From Sclerodactyla briareus (lineage: Eukaryota > Echinodermata > Holothuroidea > Dendrochirotida > Sclerodactylidae): DNA of 64,000 nucleotides. Below, in pieces: positions 46,150 through 58,468 of this stretch. Made by a program: the position numbers and the translations under genes. Position 1 is the first letter of the stretch; every line of letters starts with the position of its first letter. The stretch spans positions 372,001-436,000 of the forward strand of contig JAODTK010005525.1 of assembly GCA_026419785.1 (NCBI GenBank), written 5' to 3'. Below the pieces are notes generated by a model, which saw nothing but the letters and a program-made list of their open reading frames with translations, was not told where the DNA came from and made no database searches.

Positions 46150-48900
46150 AGAGGAGAGATCAGCTTGTTGATTTTACTCTGAACAGTTGGAGGGTCAAAA
46201 TCAGGAGGAAAATACATCCGAGGAAGCCCGGGGAAAGCCTATTCCAGGCACCGAAGTGCGAGGAAAAAAATGAGCGGGCGGCATAGGTTTCGGTGCGAGA
46301 CGTGGCAAAAGATGGAACCGAAAGGGTGGCTGGAAGAAGAAGAAGCGAGTATGGCGGCCGAGTAACCTCAGTAAAGGAGAAACAGAATCCCAAGCTCAGA
46401 AGACATTGACCATAAAAGTAACGGTAAAGGAGGGCAGGAGATGATACAGATCTGCGATGGCATAGAGATTCAAGTTGAGGAGGTAAGATGATCATCGTTG
46501 ATGAGACGAATGGCCTTCTCTGAATACGATCAAGACACTGAGAGAGGATGGCGAAGCCCCACCCCAATATGGCAACCATATTCCAATAGGGAGCGAATTT
46601 GGGTTTGTAAACAGATAGAAGAGTAGTGTTGTGGGGTGAAGTATTTCCTTGTGCGGAATAAGAAGCCAAACTTCTAGAAGCATAGTAGCGATAGAATTGA
46701 TATGGGAGTTCCAGGACATGTTGTTGCTTATTTCATACCAAGGATATTAAGAGAAGTCGGACTGAGGGAGGATCTGGTCAGCCCATGAAATAGTGGTGCC
46801 TGCAATCAGAAACACGCCGACCAGACATCAGCAAGTCTGAGTTTTAGATGTTGAGGTAAACCAGATTAGCAGGGCCCCAAGTTCAAAATAGAATGAAGTT
46901 CATTGTTTCGCTGATTGGCAACTAGCGAACGGTTGTAGACAAAATCGTTCCGCTGTCGGGGCGAGGAAAGCCACAGAGAGTGGTGAAGGGTAGAATCATC
47001 AGCAAATGGTTTGAATACTATAGGAGGTAGTAGGAGCTAAGAAGATCATTGATAAAAATGAGAAAGAGTGTAGGAGAGAAAGAAACACAAACTTGAGGAA
47101 ACACCAGCATTTGATACGGAAGGTCCGGAGAGAGGACCATCAACCCTAACAGAGATAGAGCGACGGTAAGAAAACTGGCAGTCCCAGAGGTGGGAAGAGG
47201 GGGCTGTGAAACCAAAAGGAAGTTAATTTGGCAAGGAGGTCCGGCGTGCCAAAACACGGTCAAGGCCTTAGAGGTATCAAGGGCAATAGCCCCTACTTCA
47301 CGAAAAAACTCAATGGCTTGGCCCACTGATTGGTGACAAAAGATAGTAGGTCCCCGTAGATCGGCCATGCCGGAAAACCATAATGTGGTCATGATGAGAG
47401 AGTGAAACTCAACCGAAAGTCAAAACAGCTTGTTTACTATAGTTTCCATAACTTTGGAGAGGACCGAGGGTGATGGCATTCGGCCTGTAATTGGAGGGGT
47501 TTGGATTTGTCACCTTTTTCGGGACTGGGCAGACATGACCATGTTTCCACACAGAAGGGTTAGATCCCATAGCAAACAAAGGCGGTAAAGCTTGCTAACG
47601 GAATAGCGCAAAAAAAGTTCGGGGGCAACAGTCGGGAGGACAAGGAGGAATGCCATCAGGACCAGATGCTTTCTTAATGTCTAAAAACTATTGAGTGTTT
47701 GGCGGACCATACGAGTAGTGAAAACAACAGCCAAGATCGTTTCACAAAAAGCAGGCAAAAGAGGAGGAGGATGAGCATGCTGTGTTCTAGAGGGGAATTA
47801 GCAAAGAGAATAGCTCGGCAAAAGTATTAGCTTTAGAGGTGCATCACTAGCCAAAGAGGCCATCAGGGGTTGACAGCGGAGGGAATTGGAGAGAACAGAA
47901 ATTCTGGGATTCAGATTTGGCCAGCGACCAACATGAACGGACTCCAGAAGGGCAGGATGAACGTTTATTAGCCAATTTTTACGTGAAATGAAAGAATTTT
48001 GGCATCATCGATAGTTCAGAGCACAACATTACGAGCAGTAACATAGCTTGACGGGACTGAGGTGAAGGAGAAGATAGCCAGATCGATAACGTCGGTTTCT
48101 TCTCTGGACGGCAGTAGGTAATTGATGGTTGAACCAAGAAGGTGAGAAGAGGAGCCTGTTAATTAAAGTGTGGGAATAAAGGTGGTTATTCTAAAAGAAT
48201 AATTTCCGAAATAGCAGATCGCAGAGGTAGAGGGGTCATTTGAAGAAGGGTAGTTTATCCCAAGGGAAGACTGAAAAAAAAATACCCCGGAAGAACAAAC
48301 CAAGTCAGCTTTGGAGTAGTTCCAGAGTTTTCTGCCTTTGGTGGGGAAGCTTGCATATAGGAGTTAGATTGAGGAGACAGGGTAATGAGGCATGGTCAGC
48401 GGAGCCAATAGGGGCAGAGACGTTGCTGGACTGTACATAAGGGGGCTGGTAGTGAGAAGAGATCCAGCACGTTAGCAGAGTCCGAGCCCGTCTGGGATTT
48501 ACGGGGGGAGAACTGATGAGGGGTGAGACCATTGGTAATACAAAAGATCAGGCTTCGACACCAGACTTTATCAGAGCCGGTTTAGAGTGTATGGATCCAT
48601 CTGAGTTATGCACATTGAAAACACCCAGTATAGCTATTTCACAGTCGTTGTATTGTTGAATTAGTAATTCAAAAGTAGAGGTGAGATGCGAGACAGAGAG
48701 AGAATAGAGCCTCGTGATTATTACAATGGGGAACGGTTTTAAAGGTTACAAGGTAAAGTACAGGTACTATGACTGCGCTCCAGTTAAACAATCAGAATTC
48801 CAGATAATCATAAATTCTCCTCCGACACCGGAATATGCAAAGCACCCTAATCTCGATGTCAAGCAATACTGATCTCGATTCAAATCCTAGCGAATCAGAT
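46150..48900 (-). mobile_element. Decayed LINE: endonuclease end, RT and long C-terminal domain
   Basis: Minus-strand order: an IGSADH motif (the S-x-DH end of AP-like endonucleases) at about 48420. IKKASGPDGIPP lies at 47680-47645, a WKHGHVCPVPKK-like motif near 47550, and LDTSKALTVFWHAG at about 47285-47245, where KAFD has become KALT. FSPTLFLIFINDLLSS lies at 47075-47030. The C-terminal region 46669-46160 is open for 169 codons and reads IQRRPFV, LCHRRSVSSPALLYRYFY and YAARSFFSSHFGAWNRLS. The C-terminal frame is well kept while RT is broken. The xADD motif was not found. Confidence 0.88.
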
Positions 48901-48999
48901 TGTAGGAAAACCAGGAGAGGTGTTTATGAATGTGCAATCACCGTTGAGGTTCGCAGTACAGCAGGGTTTTCATAACCGTCGTCTCTATAAAGTAATCCT

Positions 49000-50750
49000 G
49001 GCGAATGAATCTTAGAGGAGAACCACCCTGGTATGAGGCAGTGGGCCAAAAGCATTCTCACCAGCAAGACCTTTGGACAGTTGGAGTTGGATCCCCTAAG
49101 AAAGGAGATGGGACTAGAGATCTTTTTACGATGATAGACCGATGCAATGCGTACACTTGCGCAAGCACATGGAGATCCGTGTTATGTCCAAGGGAAGTAG
49201 GATCCTACATATTGAGTGGGCCGGATCCCTCGCTTTCGGGGCTACGAAGGTGGACTACCAAATACACCCAGTGTCTGAGCACAACGGAGAAGGTGCAGGG
49301 GTTAATTCGCGACGAAAATCATTCCGACTGTCCACACTGCCATACTCAGAGAGTCCGGAAACTGCCGATAAGAGATTCCTCGCATCTAGATTTGAAGGTG
49401 TGACATGGATATCCATCGGAATAGATGATATGGTGAGCACGAACATTCAAGTAGAGTTATGTGGTGCTATGGTCAAGCGTGAAGTACTTAAGGGGAATCC
49501 AGGTGATTCTTGTTCTCCCCTCATCATGAACCGTGTTTAAACTCGTATCAGTGGGCTTTCGAAAGAAGGACATTTAGACCCAATCGTATGCGGATGACCT
49601 GGCGATATTTGTATCAGTTACGCGTGATCTGTTGGTCAAAATGTCTTTGCAGAGGGCGCTCGAAATAGCAGCGGGTGGCCTGGACACACGATTTGGCATT
49701 CAGTCCTAGTGAAACAGAGTGACCATTTACTCACAAGAGGAATCCAAGTATGAGGGACCTCTGGATGAACGGGCAGAAACCTAACTTATCCAAGAAGTCA
49801 AAACTGCTCGGGGTTACCCTGGCATTTAAGCACGTTGGAAGCCACATAACACTGTAGCCTCAAAAGGGAACCGCGCCCTGTTGCAAGACACGCGATTGTG
49901 GGCGAAACGTGGGTACTCAAGCCGAAAATGAGGATGTGAGTATTACGACTATGGAGCGTCCTTCATGACGTACGCTTGTGTATTCTGGATTAGTGGGTGT
50001 TGGAGAGAAAGAAACTGTTCTTAAAAGGAACATCTTCCCAAAGAAGCAGTGGTTTGCGTGCATAATGATCTCATCAGGTTTCCTCAGCACTCCCAATTGC
50101 GGCCTTAGGAATTTTGTTGAACATCATGCTTATTCGAAAGTTCATAACGGCAGGGCGATCAGGAATCATATCGTATTCACTGGATGTACTTTGGCCAGCC
50201 AGAACCGTTGGTGCTTTTCGTAAATTGAGGTCTCTTGACGTATGCATTAACGCTAGTGCAAGATCTATCCTTTTCAGATGCTAATGATAAATTCACATCC
50301 CTCGCTCGACACACTGAGTACAGTTGTTCAAACGGAAGTCTTATCCCTATCACATTAGGCTAGAAACTGTTTGAGAAGGATTCCATCCAAACAAAACATC
50401 TTCAGCTGTCTGATAGTCAGGCAGCTATAAGGCAATAGCTAGCCTTATGCACACTGATCTGTTTGCTATCTCTATGTAGTGACAAGCCTATGAGTTTCAA
50501 ATCGTCGTCTCGTTGCATGGATACCTGGAATGTGGGTGTCTTGGCAATGAAAAATCTGATAAATTGGCTAAAGCGGGGTCATAGCTCTGGTGTTTATAGA
50601 GGGAGCCTGATGATACCATTCGAGGTTTGGCTTTCGTGTTTCCCATTAACGCTGGTTGTGTGGGAGGATCGAGGAAAAACGGTGCCATGACACCATGGAG
50701 GGCTTCATGTTTTGAATGAAACTCAATAAAATCTGGTGTTAACGTTCCTC
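49000..50750 (+). mobile_element. Decayed LINE with RT and RNase H domains
   Basis: VELCGAMVKREVLKGNPG (49454-49507) corresponds to the xVxxCGxxxxRxxxRGxPQGG motif. An intact YADDLAIFVSVTRD lies at 49587-49628. KSKLLGVTLAFKH follows at about 49797. RNase H parts appear at 50420-50600: DSQAAIRQ with the catalytic Asp, a WIPG motif near 50525 and GNEKSDKLAKAGS in a shifted frame at about 50545-50582. RT followed by RNase H is typical of I/R1/Loa-like LINEs. Stops and frameshifts are frequent. The 5' part is truncated or unrecognisable, and the element is head-to-head with the LINE at 46150-48900. Confidence 0.88.
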
Positions 50751-51995
50751 TCAAGGGACAGTGAAACGTTCAGAAACACCGGAATACTAGGGTCGAGCAA
50801 GGTCATCAACTTGCCCGAAATGTTGGATTGAAGAGTTAACTTTTTTGTCACTATGTAACAGTTGTACATTTTAATCGGGTATTGGAACTAAACCGCATTC
50901 GGAATGTGATAGAGCTATCTCTTATAAACAAAACCTGCTCATTCTGGATAATGACTTTAAGGCTTCCAGCTCTACAGGTGTCATTTGTCAGGGCGCCAAT
51001 TGTGGCCCTACTCCCAATTGTCAGATATGTCGATATGTTCAGATAGTGGTCTAACCAGCATTTTTCCCTGCTGAATAAAAAACAATCCAAAGAACTCTAG
51101 TTCGCATCACATCGGAGCATAGGGTGGAGCAATATGAAACATTCGAGGAAAATTTGCAAGGTCAACATAATTTAGCAGAAGTGCTTGTCAACGGGATGAG
51201 GAGTCCATGCTTGTTCGATCAAGTTGAAATTCAAATGTAGTTTTCACATCGGATTCATGACAGCTCAGTTGGCGTTTGTAGTCACTAGTGTCGACTTCGT
51301 ATTTCTAGAAACTTGGAAATATCTATATTTTTTATTTTGGACTTGTGACAAGCACTCGAACCAAACCACATGTTTAGCCACAACGGTCACCTGTGGCAGT
51401 TTCACAATGCTTCAGAAAGTCCTATTCTAATTCTATCATTAAATCATAATTGTTCATTCTCCTGGAACTGAACACGTGCATACTTTCGCGCATTCCTTCC
51501 TACTATTTTCTCGTGAAAATGGCTGCGGGATACGGATTGTAGGGTAGTTGCCACTGCAATATCTACTCTGAGTTGTTGTTCATTAATATCAGTCTCAATG
51601 ACCCCCTTGTGCTATTTACCTTTGTGCTATTCAAAAACCGAAAACGCAAAGTCCTTCTGCTTGAAACTCGTTAACCCCCTTTCGGGTATCACAACGAGAA
51701 TGTATGGACAGGCTGGCCTCAAATACTTCTCTTGAGGCTTGAATTATTTATGGAAGGAAATTTTGGTGAAGTTTCGATTTGCTGGTCACGAGGAGGGGAT
51801 TACCCTTTTGCCTCTTCTCAGGATTTTGGGAATACAATGCAACTGTGTTAGATTTGAGTCAGGCTCATGAGCATGAGTGGAGCGTGGACTCAGACAGTTT
51901 GACTAAGTGACTAAAGTCCCCAACAATTTCCGGTTCTTTCACACGTCATTAAAAATGGCAATCCTACTTTTCCCACAATTCATCATACAAAAACC
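50751..51995. other. Unassigned stretch
   Basis: 51150-51245 has 'gttcgatcaagttgaaattcaaatgtag', possibly a decayed ~300-bp family unit. No protein recognised. A minus frame at 50851-51090 (79 codons) is unassigned. Confidence 0.35.
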
Positions 51996-52745
51996 AGGAA
52001 GCCAAGAAGGCTTAGTGATTCCTTCCTCCAGTCATTTCTGACGACACCGTGGGCCATTCCCACGCACAAACATGGCAGATGTATCATTATGGGCAACATT
52101 TGACACCTCTGACATTTCTTCCCATTTTCCAAAAAGATCGAGCACTAGGTTCTGTCTCGTAATAGGGAAGCTATACACTAATTTCAACTTCATCAATTCA
52201 CTAGGATTCTCCAACTTTGTCCTCTGTTGACCTCGCACCTGACCCCCAAATTAATGCACTCATAGTCATCATGTGAATTACTCGAGTATGATCTTTCATC
52301 CGATCTAGTGGGGTCAAGTTATCATGTTTGCATTTCAAATATTACTCTTCCACAACTGTTACCACAGGGTACTTCGGCACTTGATTGAGAAGCCACACAC
52401 CTAACTCCAACTGGATCCTACCGAGAAGACTTCTTTTGAAGTTTACAAGGTTTTTCTGCCTTGGCATGCAGTAACTCCAGGTGACCTGACCCAAAACCAA
52501 AATATTGATTTTTCACAATCTCAATTTTCGACCAGAAGTGACCCTGATCTACATAAAAACAACACTAAAAAAAAACAATAGGGTTCGGGTAATCCCCATA
52601 ACAAACCCAAACACATCGAAATTAAAATTGATCGGACTAACCATTCGACTCTCGTGTTTACAAAGTTTTCAGACTTTAACCTCTGGTGACCTAGGCTGAC
52701 CTATTACCTCACCCCAAAACAATAGCGTTCATGTACTCATCATAA
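51996..52745 (-). repeat. ~300-bp repeat family, reverse copy with hairpin end
   Basis: On the minus strand two units run from 52745 to about 52240 ('cattattgttttgggg', 'aggtcagcct.aggtcaccagaggtta', 'aaagtctgaaaactttgt'). They end at 51999-52013 with 'aatcactaagccttcttggcttcctggtt', the family hairpin. The preceding 'gtcaaatgttgcccataatgat' matches the ends of the other copies. Confidence 0.8.
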
Positions 52746-54125
52746 GGAACATGTCACGGGTAATAGTGAAGCGTCGTGTCCGATATTCATGCCACCAAAT
52801 GAATAAATTGCGAAAGAGCTCAAGAGTTGCTGCACATATATATATTCAATACTTATGAGCAAAAAAAATATGACGCGTCATTACATGAATATTGCCTTAC
52901 GGATAAACTACTTACTTAATCTGTTGCTAAGTTTTGTGATCTACGTTAAATGTGTGTTTTCCGAAATAGACTCTCTAAAATTTATTCTTAATTCTCCTCT
53001 CAACCCTGCAATTCTCCCCAACTTCGTTTCGTTCATCTTTGCCTTCAATTCAGTTCACATTCAGCTCGCCTGTTTGTCTTCATTTATTTATTTATTCATT
53101 TTTTTATTCATTTGTTTTACCGCAAATACAAACATATTTACATAATTAACTGCATAATTAATTTCAGTACGTTAAGGAATATTTATTCGATGAATGTAAA
53201 CGCATGCGGAAGGAAGTACACTAAAAAGCCAGGGAGGCTTAACGGAGTAGTGTACTCCCACAAGACAGATCAGGTAGTAACAGAACATGAAGATAGCGTA
53301 TATACACAGGGAGAAAAAGAAAAAAACATGGAGAAAAAATAGGATGCCTCGTTCAAGGTCATGTTCATTGCCTTCGAAAATATGTCATTCCCGTCATAAC
53401 TGTGCTATAATAAATGTTCAAAATGCTTCAAAATGTTCAGGTTATTTTCTTCGATGTTCAACGGTTTTGTTATCTTCTGTTTTTGTTCTGGTTCTTCGCC
53501 TCTCATCCCCCTGTCCTGGACTTCCAATAATGTTAGACCATCTATTGTAAATAAAATAACATCCCACTTAGTTTAGAGCGAATAATGGGTGGGGAAAGAT
53601 ATATCAAAATGCCTCAGATGTGTATGTAAATAATTTAGATATTGCAGAACTAAATGTTAAGGCGGTTGAACTATTTTCAAAAAGTTGCAACTATTCCATT
53701 TGCCAAATGTCACTACCTAAGAAAGTGTAATTCAGTATATTATTCAATTAATTACTATTGAAAGAATCGAAATAGAGTTATACCATATTCTGTAGATATT
53801 ACCTAACAAATATGGACTTGAAGCAGATATGAGAGTATGCCTTTTGATTAAGAGAAATCACCTTCGAAATTAGTGTCATCCATGTTCAACAAGAGCATTA
53901 TTCTATTGGAGAATTAAAGATCGGTCCCACAAGGCAGTCTTAGCCGTTCATGTGGTGTTGTGAGCGAAAAAATGCTATAATGTTGTGAACCTCGAATTAT
54001 CTTATTTTATTTTATAATATTAGCACTTCTGGGCACAGGGGCCAAAACGAACATTTGTCAGTGAAACCGTTGACATAACTCGCAATGTTCCGTCTTTCAT
54101 ATGATTGTGGCCCAAAGAGAGATTT
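52746..54125. other. AT-rich unassigned stretch
   Basis: Poly-A and TTTA runs (53085-53115). Frames at 52855-53550 (76-96 codons) are hydrophobic or Lys-rich with no recognised domain. Confidence 0.4.
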
Positions 54126-54872
54126 CTACTGGAATTCTGGCAATTTATATAGGTAATCTATATGTAATTTTGATAAGCCCGTAGGTATTGGGGGTTTACT
54201 GGCGATACCCTTATATCACTAGTCTCTCTGAAGGGTGATGATTTTCATGTCAATCCTTCAAAGCGTGGTACCTCTATTGGCGGGTTCGCTGCGATTACCC
54301 TTAGCCACCTTTCTACTGGAATTCTGGCAATTTATATAGGTATCTATATGTAATTTTGATAAGCCCGTAGGTATTGGGGGTTTACTGGCGATACCCTTAT
54401 ATCACTAGTCTCTCTGAAGGGTGATGATTTTCATGTTAATCTTCCGAAACGTGGTAACTTTCTGTTGGGGGTTCGCTGGCGATACCCTTAATGCCACCTT
54501 CTACTGGAATTCTGGCAATTTATATAGGTAATCTATATGTAATTTTGATAAGCCCGTAGGTATTGGGGGTTTAATGGCGATACCCTTATATCACTAGTCT
54601 CTCTGAAGGGTGATGATTTTCATGTTAATCTTCCGAAACGTGGTAACTTTCTGTTGGGGGTTCGCTGGCGATACCCTTATGCCACCTTTCTACTGGAATT
54701 CTGGCAATTTATATAGGTAATCTATATGTAATTTTGATAAGCCCGTAGGTATTGGGGGTTTACTGGCGATACCCTTATATCACTAGTCTCTCTGAAGGGT
54801 GATGATTTTCATGTTAATTGGTAACCTTCTACTGGGGGTTCCCTGGCGATACCCTTATGCCACCTTTCTATT
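54126..54872 (+). repeat. Tandem array, four ~187-bp units, near identical
   Basis: Units start at 54126, 54312, 54500 and 54689, each with 'tctactggaattctggcaat', 'tataggtaatctatatgtaa', 'gataagcccgtaggtattgg', 'tactggcgatacccttatat' and 'ctctgaagggtgatgatttt'. The first ~125 bp of each unit are almost identical. The last ~60 bp vary, and the fourth unit lacks about 15 bp. The high identity implies recent expansion or gene conversion. Confidence 0.97.
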
Positions 54873-55955
54873 CAAGTAAAATATTCCTCGAGTGACCAAA
54901 TTCCATACAATAAATAAGTTTCTTCAGCGGCAATTGTTCCTTTCTTTTTTTTAATACCAAATTAAACATAGAATTCAATGTATTTACATCCTTCATATAT
55001 TCCAACGGAAAAAGAGTGGTATAGCTGTACAGAATGAGAACTTATTAATGGAAATGAACAAAACTTTTTCGTTTTTCAATATCTAATAATCACTTTCAGT
55101 CAGCAGTTGATTGCACAACAATTCCGTTATTGTAGCACTTCAACGTGTGAACCTCAGTAAGAACGGTCATTTTATGACGTATACACAGGAACAAGGCCGA
55201 CACCAAATTTATATTGGAGCGAAGTTGATTCGATAATTTCATATGAAATGTTCGAATTTACTTGAGTTGAGTTCTGTTTTCTTTATCAGGTATTTTAATT
55301 CACACCTCATCTTTCCAACGATGAACAATAGTGGTTTTATATGTGTTCTATGTAATTTCGATGCCCGAATAAACTTTATGGGAAATTCAAGCAGAAACCG
55401 AGAAATGGTAAAAAAATGAATCAACCAAAGGTTCTGTTTTTTGGTACCCATGAACAAGTGACCTGTTTGCACTTATTTGAAGTGTTGCAACTGCATTTAG
55501 TAATGAAAACCTACATTTCCCTTTAATAGCTCCTCCTCGCTGACTCATAGGATTGTCTTCACAAAACGATACATACAAAGGCACGGACACTTATTCCGCT
55601 CTTGAATTGAATATTGAATTGCACTTCATGTCACCGAGATACATCTCTGCAGCACGGCAATTCGATAACCCATTTAATTACAACGACGCTCACCCCACTA
55701 ACCCCGTGGATAAGCACAACAAGAGTTTGCCTCTCCAAACCTTTAAATTTACATATTAGAATTATATAGCGCAATTAGAGAAACTATGGTTTAAATCTAG
55801 TAACATAATAGCGATAATCAAAATACTAATTCCTAATACGCAATTCACATGGCGCCAATCGGCTGTAATGAATATACTTATTATACACCGACCGACGTAA
55901 CAGCCAATGCGTCATGGAGTGCGTCGACGCAGCTGACCCACGTGACAGAAAAATA
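54873..55955. other. Unassigned stretch
   Basis: No motif recognised. Frames of 67-77 codons (55239-55759) have no known domain. Confidence 0.35.
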
Positions 55956-56287
55956 CATACAAGTATGGAGCTTCTTCCATCCAGGTGGGTTGCCCCAAAT
56001 ATCGACTTCTCACAAATGTTCTATTTTTGACCAAAATTCACCCTCGTGCTAAACCTAATAATTATAGCCCTCCCATACTAAAAGCTATACCCAAATTCAA
56101 CCTGATCATACCTAACCTTTCTGGACCTATCGTTTTCACAGGCTCTCAGACTTTGACATCTGGTGACTCAGTGAGTCTGACCGGACCAGAACAATTGGGT
56201 TTATGTAATCATCATGGGACACATTTACCAGTAATAGAGCTTCATTTATCCAGGTGGGGTCGATTATCGTGTTTACAAGCTGGGTGT
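55956..56287 (-). repeat. ~300-bp repeat family, reverse copy
   Basis: Minus strand reads 'gtgacacccagcttgtaaacacgataat' (56290-56262), 'cgaccccacctggataaatgaagctc', 'gatgattacataaaccc', 'agatgtcaaagtctgagagcc', 'aaaggttaggtatgatcaggttgaa'. Its head abuts the (CA)n tract, the same arrangement as at 29285 and 57010. Confidence 0.8.
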
Positions 56288-56394
56288 CACATACACACAT
56301 ACGCATACGCACACACACACACACGCACACACACACACACGCACACACACACACACGCACGCACACACACACACATACACACAAAAACAACAAA
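56288..56394. repeat. (CA)n microsatellite
   Basis: About 107 bp of CA dinucleotide with GC and TA interruptions. On the minus strand it is (TG)n directly preceding the family head. Confidence 0.97.
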
Positions 56395-56499
56395 CATACG
56401 TGAAAAACCATAAGTAGAGGAGAGCATTTAACAAGGAAAAAATTAGGGTAACATGTCTGCAGTAGGTTATGTTAGTGATGAATTAATCATAGGTAAATG

Positions 56500-56960
56500 T
56501 TGTGTGCCAGATAAAATAAGACTGACACTATGCCGCTAGGATTGCATCGGAATATCAAGCAGTGCTGTAGTACTGTAAGCCCAGACTCACCTAGATGCCC
56601 GGACTCAGGACTCTGGCTTTTTCCGCTTAGTCCAGTATGACTCTTTCAATTATTTTGCTTCATTTTTTTGGTCATTCGAAGGGAACTAGAATGTACGGAT
56701 CTTTTTTTATTGCAGCCATTCAGGTCACCGAGTTCTTGCAGCTCTCAGGCAGTTCATCAGTTTTGGAAGATTGAGGATGTGACCCATAGGTTTCAGAGAT
56801 TTTCTAGTAGAATCTATGCAGTCATGTCAGTGCTAATGTATGCACCCACTACGACTACCTTATCGCGTGCATCGAGCCTGTCGCCGCCGCCTTCTCGGCT
56901 CCACGGGAACCTCGACACTTAGCAGTAGGCTACCGAAACGAAAACGATAACGAAATCGAC
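56500..56960 (+). repeat. Dispersed repeat, copy 2
   Basis: Counterpart of 1-438 and 1300-1345 (landmarks listed there), here uninterrupted by an (AT)n tract. It ends near a CG-rich stretch at 56870-56960. Confidence 0.6.
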
Positions 56961-56999
56961 TCGCGGGGTTGCTAACCCCCGCTGGGCGCACGTGCTGCA

Positions 57000-57360
57000 G
57001 GCGCGCCGCCGTATGTATTTATGTTTGTATGTGAAGCCCAGCTTGTAACACGATAACTTGACCTCACCATGATGACGACATGACCCATTATTTTTTTTGG
57101 GGTCAGGTGAGAGGTCAGCAGACGTCGAAGTGTGGAAATCTTTTTAACACGTTAAGTTCAGAATGTTTGGTCTGATTACGTTGATATTTAGTTTAGCTGA
57201 TCAAGAATAAAGAAACCATATTGCTTGCACAATATGTCAGACAAGTCATATGTTGCCCGTGATGACTCGAGCTGTTACAATTTCCCATATGTGGCCATAG
57301 TTTGTCAGAAATGAGTCAAGGAATCACCAAGCCTTTTTTGTCTGCTTTACTTCCCCATAG
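57000..57360 (+). repeat. ~300-bp repeat family, short copy
   Basis: (TATG)-like head, 'gaagcccagcttgtaacacgataactt', half a unit with 'ggggtcaggtgagaggtcag', then the terminal region 'aatatgtcagacaagtcatatgttgcccgtgatgact' and 'gagtcaaggaatcaccaagcc'. It leads into the exon-like segment at 57361. Confidence 0.75.
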
Positions 57361-57448
57361 GTTTCTATTCCACGAGACGTTGGATCGTGACAGTGGACCC
57401 TGACGATTCATTCAAGAAGCAGAGATGAATCTAAAAAACGACGTCAAG
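57361..57448 (+). other. Exon-like duplicated segment, copy 2
   Basis: An 88-bp segment between 'ttccccatag' and 'gtatgataat', matching 7345-7425. The core encoding VDPDDSFK is identical, but three small indels shift the frame and introduce stops in the other registers. See copy 1 for interpretation. Confidence 0.4.
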
Positions 57449-57740
57449 GTATGATAATCGTTCGTGATACTACTTCTGATTGGCCACAATACGTTTGCTA
57501 ATGTGTGATTGCTAATGAGAGAGGATCGATGTTGAAATCTGTGTTAGAGATGGCGAAAGACGTCCTGATATCTATAAATGACGGGATGAACCAAAGTCAT
57601 TCCAGTGAAACAGAATATGGTCTGAAAGATCTTACCGGTCGTCGCGCCTCGTTATGAAATTTGAAAAGGAAGGTGAGGCAAATACTTAGGTCAAACGTCA
57701 GCTGAAGAATATTGATTTTTGTAAGATTTGAGGTAATTGT
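57449..57740 (+). repeat. Downstream flank shared with 7426-7640
   Basis: Same order of landmarks as the first copy. Similarity fades near 'gtcagctgaagaatatt' / 'gtcagctatggttta'. Confidence 0.5.
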
Positions 57741-57747
57741 TTCATCA

Positions 57748-57805
57748 AACCAGGGCGGGATTTACCTCTGTGGGGGCCCTGGGCACAGGCGCATGCCTCC
57801 AACTG
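57748..57805 (+). mobile_element. hAT-like terminal fragment
   Basis: 'cagggcgggatttacctctg' followed by 'tgggggccctgggcacaggcgcatgcc' resembles the end of the hAT element at 59723 read inward. No partner terminus was found. Confidence 0.4.
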
Positions 57806-58468
57806 TAGTCTATGGAAAATTCCAAAGACAACTAACCACCAGTCTTTTCCCCGCTCCCCTTACGTACACATACATGGGCACTAGCAATATACAGAATACA
57901 TTTGATTGAGAGCGGCGAGATTCATTGGGCAATTTAGAGATAACAAAGGTTGTGGGAGGTCTTGCCCGCCCGACCCAATACTTACCCCACCTACCCAACT
58001 CCGTACCATGTACTCCTAGCAAAAAAATTGTATTCCCTTTTCCCGTGGAAAACCTACAATAACCATGGCTTGACGTGCTTTTGTCAGAAAGTCCAGACCA
58101 CAACGTCACTGAAGTCAAGTTCTCGTAAGATGTCATACTCGTTGCTCATAATGACTAAGTGGCAGAGCCGGGTACTCACCGTAGTCGTTCTGAAGCTGGT
58201 TTTAATAAATTTCATTTTACTAAGACCGCTCGTCAACGCTGCGATTTGAAACCATTAGAACCAGGTACATACGAATTGCGATTTCAACATTTGGACGTGG
58301 CATTAGCACCCTAGTCGATGATCGACTCTATAAGCTCTGTGGCGTGACCTGCGTCCGGTTGCTCTCCTCTGTTATATTTTTATCACGAAAAGTTTTTGAA
58401 AACTCCCTGATTGTACCGGCTCGATCCCCATCGTATCATCTAAATCATCTTTGTACTTCGCACTAAAG
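57806..58468. other. Unassigned stretch
   Basis: Frames at 57810-58249 (about 100 codons, both strands) are not recognisable. Confidence 0.35.

Noticed and set aside
54126-54872. CRISPR-like regular repeat
   Set aside because: Units are 187 bp and adjacent with no short repeat/unique spacer alternation. The sequence is eukaryotic.
56136-56411. Cys-Val-rich 91-codon minus frame
   Set aside because: Translation of the (TG)n microsatellite.
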